From Clostridiales bacterium (lineage in GTDB: Bacteria > Bacillota > Clostridia > Oscillospirales > Oscillospiraceae), in assembly GCA_012516225.1 (NCBI GenBank), contig JAAYWX010000305.1, positions 1 through 9,279 of the forward strand: DNA of 9,279 nt, read 5' to 3'. The position numbers and the translations under genes are program-made. Numbering within the stretch: the first letter of the stretch is position 1; every line of letters starts with the position of its first letter. The notes under the pieces were generated by a model. That model searched no databases, was not told the DNA's origin, and saw nothing but the letters and a program-made list of their open reading frames with translations. Shown here one piece after another: positions 6,963-9,279 of the stretch.

Positions 6963-6990
6963 ATTATACCAAAAAAATGGCGAATGTCAA
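6963..6990 (-). promoter_or_regulatory. Consensus sigma-A promoter of the tRNA-Gly gene
   Basis: On the minus strand a perfect TTGACA (6985-6990) and a perfect TATAAT (6963-6968) are 16 bp apart, with a T-rich spacer. Transcription should start near 6956, about 20 nt before the mature tRNA 5' end at 6936. Two full-consensus hexamers are typical of highly expressed stable RNA genes. Confidence 0.88.
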
Positions 6991-7034
6991 GTGCATAAGA
7001 CGATTTTTTGCCTATAAAATTTTGCCGCTTCTCT

Positions 7035-7063
7035 TTGACATGGCTGTTTTTTTGTAATACTAT
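7035..7063 (+). promoter_or_regulatory. Promoter of the MscS-type channel gene
   Basis: A perfect TTGACA (7035-7040) is followed 17 bp later by TACTAT (7058-7063, four of six matches to TATAAT). The spacer contains a run of seven T. The predicted transcript start is near 7070, which leaves a short leader before the GTG start at 7102. It is divergent from the tRNA promoter, whose -35 lies about 45 bp away. Confidence 0.65.
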
Positions 7064-7087
7064 ACTATAAACCAACACCGATGAAAG

Positions 7088-7096
7088 AAAGGAAGG
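7088..7096 (+). promoter_or_regulatory. Ribosome binding site that places the start at GTG 7102
   Basis: AAAGGAAGG (7088-7096) lies 5 nt before GTG at 7102. The in-frame ATG at 7081 has no purine-rich site upstream (ACCAACACCG) and would sit only about 11 nt from the predicted transcript start. The site itself would then fall inside the coding region. GTG 7102 is therefore preferred. Confidence 0.7.
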
Positions 7097-7101
7097 ATAT
7101 T

Positions 7102-7932
7102 GTGAAAGCATTGGAATCCCTTCAGTCCATGGCAGGAATCTCGCTAAAAGAATTTACTCTCAAAGCGCTGCTTTCCGCTGCCGCTGTTTTCGTGATATGC
7201 TTTATAGCCATTACTGTCATTCTGAAAATAATTGATCATATACACAAGCGCAGCAAGCTTGACAATACAGTGAAAAGTTTTGTGCGCAGCGCTATAAAGA
7301 CGGGGCTTTGGATAATAGCGGCAATAATGGTGGCAACGGCGCTTAACATACCTACGCCATCGCTTGTGGCGCTTCTCAGCGTTGCAGGACTTGCGCTGTC
7401 CCTTTCGTTTCAAGGTATTTTAGCGAATTTGTTCAGCGGGATGACAATTTTAACGACAAAGCCTTTTACTGCCGGCGACTTTGTGGAAATAAACGGAGCC
7501 GCAGGGACGGTTACCGAAGTCCTGCTTTTTTACACCACAATGATAACTGTAGACAACAAGACAATATATATTCCTAACAAGCAGGTGGCAGACGCTAAGA
7601 TAATAAACTACTCAAGGCAAAAAAACAGGCGCGTGGATTTAACTTTCAACGTGGATTATGAAATTCCGACGGATACCGTCAAGCAGGCCCTTGCGGACGC
7701 AGTCAAGTCCGATGGACGGATCCTTGAAGAACCTGCTCCGTTCATAGGACTTCTCTCTTATAAGGAAAGCTCCATAGAATATGTCATAAGAGCATGGGCA
7801 AAGCAGGAAGATTACTGGGATGTTCATTTTTCACTTAATGAAAAGGTGAGGGCTTTATTTAATGAACGCGGCGTCGAAATGACATACAACCACCTTAATG
7901 TTCATATCATAGACAAGCAGAGCGAAAAATAG
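7102..7932 (+). CDS. MscS-type small-conductance mechanosensitive channel
   Basis: A 276-residue membrane protein (283 if the ATG at 7081 is used), about the length of E. coli MscS. Membrane helices lie at about 20-44 and 65-83, with the pore helix at 86-118 (VALLSVAGLALSLSFQGILA). This has the Ala/Gly/Leu/Ser packing of MscS TM3 and the conserved QG (104-105) at its kink. The beta domain follows with KPFTAGDFVEINGAAGTVTE (120-139) and the signature IPNKQV..AKIINYSR (157-172). A C-terminal alpha/beta cage extends to the end. Such channels open under membrane tension and release solutes during hypo-osmotic shock. Seven homologous subunits are expected. The gene is monocistronic, with its own promoter (7035-7063) and terminator (7935-7973). 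Confidence 0.93.
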   Translation: MKALESLQSMAGISLKEFTLKALLSAAAVFVICFIAITVILKIIDHIHKRSKLDNTVKSFVRSAIKTGLWIIAAIMVATALNIPTPSLVALLSVAGLALSLSFQGILANLFSGMTILTTKPFTAGDFVEINGAAGTVTEVLLFYTTMITVDNKTIYIPNKQVADAKIINYSRQKNRRVDLTFNVDYEIPTDTVKQALADAVKSDGRILEEPAPFIGLLSYKESSIEYVIRAWAKQEDYWDVHFSLNEKVRALFNERGVEMTYNHLNVHIIDKQSEK

Positions 7933-7934
7933 AA

Positions 7935-7973
7935 ACAGAAAGCTCCGGATAACTCCGGAGCTTCCTGTTTTTT
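7935..7973 (+). terminator. Rho-independent terminator of the MscS-type gene
   Basis: AAGCTCCGGA (7940-7949) pairs perfectly with TCCGGAGCTT (7954-7963) around a TAAC loop. The stem is extended past one mismatch by ACAG/CTGT (7935-7938/7965-7968) and followed by TTTTTT at 7968-7973. It begins 2 nt after the stop codon. On the minus strand it is followed by a T-rich stretch, so it may also end the histidine kinase transcript, which shows no closer terminator in 7974-8161. Confidence 0.85.
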
Positions 7974-8161
7974 GAGAGAGGATTATATTATAGAGGGGAG
8001 AAAATAACCAAATCGGAGAGTATAATCTTTGCTGGACTTTATCTATCGCAATCCCTCAAGCGCAAGACTAATATAACCCGGACTTTTGTCCTCCCTATGA
8101 ATATAATGTGAAATGTTTATGAACTTATGCAAAATCATGCGGAATCTAATTTTTTGAATTT

Positions 8162-9279
8162 TTATTTCAGACGGGCGGTAAATACAAACTCAGTAATACC
8201 ATCTTTGCTGGTTACAGAAATATCTTCATCGTGGTTGTTGAGAATAGTTTTTACAATTGAGAGACCAAGACCGACACCATCGCGGTCAAGGCTTCTCGAC
8301 TTGTCTGTTTTGTGGAAACGGTCAAATATGAGAGGAAGCTCCTGCGGAGATATGGTTTCACCATGATTTTTAACGGAAACAAAAGCTTTCCCGTTCTGCT
8401 TCCACAATGAAATGCCTATGGCTGTACCCGGATCGGAAAATTTAATGGCGTTATCAAGAAGATTGTATACAACTTGAGTGTACGAATCCATATCGCCGCG
8501 AACCATAATGCTTTCCTCCGGAAGCTGTGCGTCAACATCAAGACCGTGTTGTGTAATTTTATTTTCAAAAGCAAGCAGAGTGCGCATTATTACTTCCGAA
8601 AGATTGAAACTGCGGCTGAGAAGGGCATTTGTATCGACAGCCTGCATTCGGCTCATATCAAGCATCTGTCGCACAAGGCGGGACAAACGCTTTGTTTCAC
8701 TGGAAATGGTGGCAAGGTATTTGTCTTGTTCCTCTTTGGGGATTGTGCCGTCAAGTATGCCGTCTGCAAAGCCGGCTATTGTTGTCATGGGCGTTTTAAG
8801 CTCGTGAGAAAGATTTGCTATGAATTCGGCCCTTTTTTGTTCAGACTTCTGAAGAGATTCCGCCATTGTATTGAACGACTCCGTCAATGCGCCGATTTCA
8901 TCCTGGCGGCCTTCGTTTGCAACGCGCGCTGAAAAGTCGCCGTGGGCAAAGCGCCTTGCGGCAGCCGCCATTTCGTTCAAAGGTTCCGTCTGGTGCTTGG
9001 ACGTATAGTATGAAAGGACTAACGCAATTATCATTATAATGGACGCCATGGCAATAAAAAGGGCGGAAGCGGCGTTCCACGACTGTATTATTTCCGTGCA
9101 GTCGGAGCCGACAAAAATATATCCTATAATTGCGTTGTTGTAGCTGAGAGTGATCGGCAGAGCTACTACATAATAGGGACGTTCATTGTAAAAATTATCA
9201 AGGTTGGTGAGCTTTTGGAACTTGCCCTTTCGGTTCAGCTCTTCCATTACCTTTCCGCTTATCTGTTTTCCTATATAAG
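8162..9279 (-). CDS. Sensor histidine kinase, N-terminus outside window
   Basis: The frame stays open to the window edge. The first in-frame ATG (9245-9247) is probably internal, because about ten more codons upstream (YIGKQISGKV) read as protein and a first membrane helix is missing. Numbered from that Met: residues 1-57 are the end of an extracytoplasmic sensing domain (YYVVALPITL, IIGYIFVGSD). A membrane helix lies at about 60-81, HAMP at 82-135, and HisKA with the phosphoacceptor H148 in ANLSHELKTPMTT. The ATP-binding domain has an N box (NLLDNAIKF, N262/N266), F box (FDRFHKTDKS) and G box (GVGLGLS, 324-330). The usual HGG near residue 339 is replaced by HDEDI. The architecture is that of a two-component kinase. 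The partner response regulator would be expected just upstream on the same strand, beyond 9279. The signal is unknown. Confidence 0.93.
   Translation of the reverse strand, partial: YIGKQISGKVMEELNRKGKFQKLTNLDNFYNERPYYVVALPITLSYNNAIIGYIFVGSDCTEIIQSWNAASALFIAMASIIMIIALVLSYYTSKHQTEPLNEMAAAARRFAHGDFSARVANEGRQDEIGALTESFNTMAESLQKSEQKRAEFIANLSHELKTPMTTIAGFADGILDGTIPKEEQDKYLATISSETKRLSRLVRQMLDMSRMQAVDTNALLSRSFNLSEVIMRTLLAFENKITQHGLDVDAQLPEESIMVRGDMDSYTQVVYNLLDNAIKFSDPGTAIGISLWKQNGKAFVSVKNHGETISPQELPLIFDRFHKTDKSRSLDRDGVGLGLSIVKTILNNHDEDISVTSKDGITEFVFTARLK

Noticed and set aside
7081..7101. ATG at 7081 as the start of the MscS-type gene
   Set aside because: There is no ribosome binding site before it, and AAAGGAAGG lies at the right distance from the in-frame GTG at 7102.
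6761..7111. Minus-strand frame of 116 codons
   Set aside because: It runs straight through the tRNA-Gly gene and its promoter, so it is not a protein gene.
7981..8027. GATTATA/TATAATC inverted repeat after the MscS-type gene
   Set aside because: Only seven AT-rich pairs with a 33-nt gap, which is expected by chance.

Overview
The window looks like chromosomal DNA from a moderate-GC, low-oxygen Firmicute of the Clostridia type (Oscillospiraceae/Ruminococcaceae-like). This is inferred from strong AAGGAGG-type ribosome binding sites, short rho-independent terminators, a CCA-encoding tRNA gene, and a clostridial type of Fe-S/FMN/FAD ene-reductase. No insertion sequence, phage gene, CRISPR array, rRNA or replication origin was seen.

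Layout. (1) 1-171: the C-terminus of an unidentified + strand gene, followed by about 400 bp of non-coding DNA with a clear terminator (331-385). (2) 576-2126 (-) and 2299-5109 (+): a divergent pair made of a PucR/CdaR-type transcriptional regulator and a 936-residue flavoenzyme, sharing a 172-bp intergenic region that contains a perfect 10-bp palindrome. The flavoenzyme is the highlight of the window. An old-yellow-enzyme/2-enoate-reductase module (FMN barrel, Fe-S cysteines, FAD and NAD(P) Rossmann domains) is fused in frame to a complete acetoacetate decarboxylase-like domain that keeps the Schiff-base lysine motif. (3) 5110-5467: a convergent intergenic region with a bidirectional-looking terminator. 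(4) 5468-6739 (-): a tandem HD + HD-GYP protein, probably a cyclic-di-GMP phosphodiesterase. Upstream of it and on the same strand is a tRNA-Gly(GCC) gene with a near-ideal promoter. (5) 7102-7932 (+): a small MscS-type mechanosensitive channel with its own promoter and terminator. (6) 8162-9279 (-): the C-terminal part of a membrane sensor histidine kinase running off the window edge.

How the genes may work together. Only the regulator/flavoenzyme pair suggests a shared pathway: the regulator probably senses a small molecule and controls the fusion enzyme. The fusion suggests coupled chemistry, with a Schiff-base step on a keto acid or aldol substrate alongside reduction of an activated C=C bond. 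The HD-GYP protein, MscS channel and histidine kinase look like independent signalling and envelope-stress genes, each transcribed separately.
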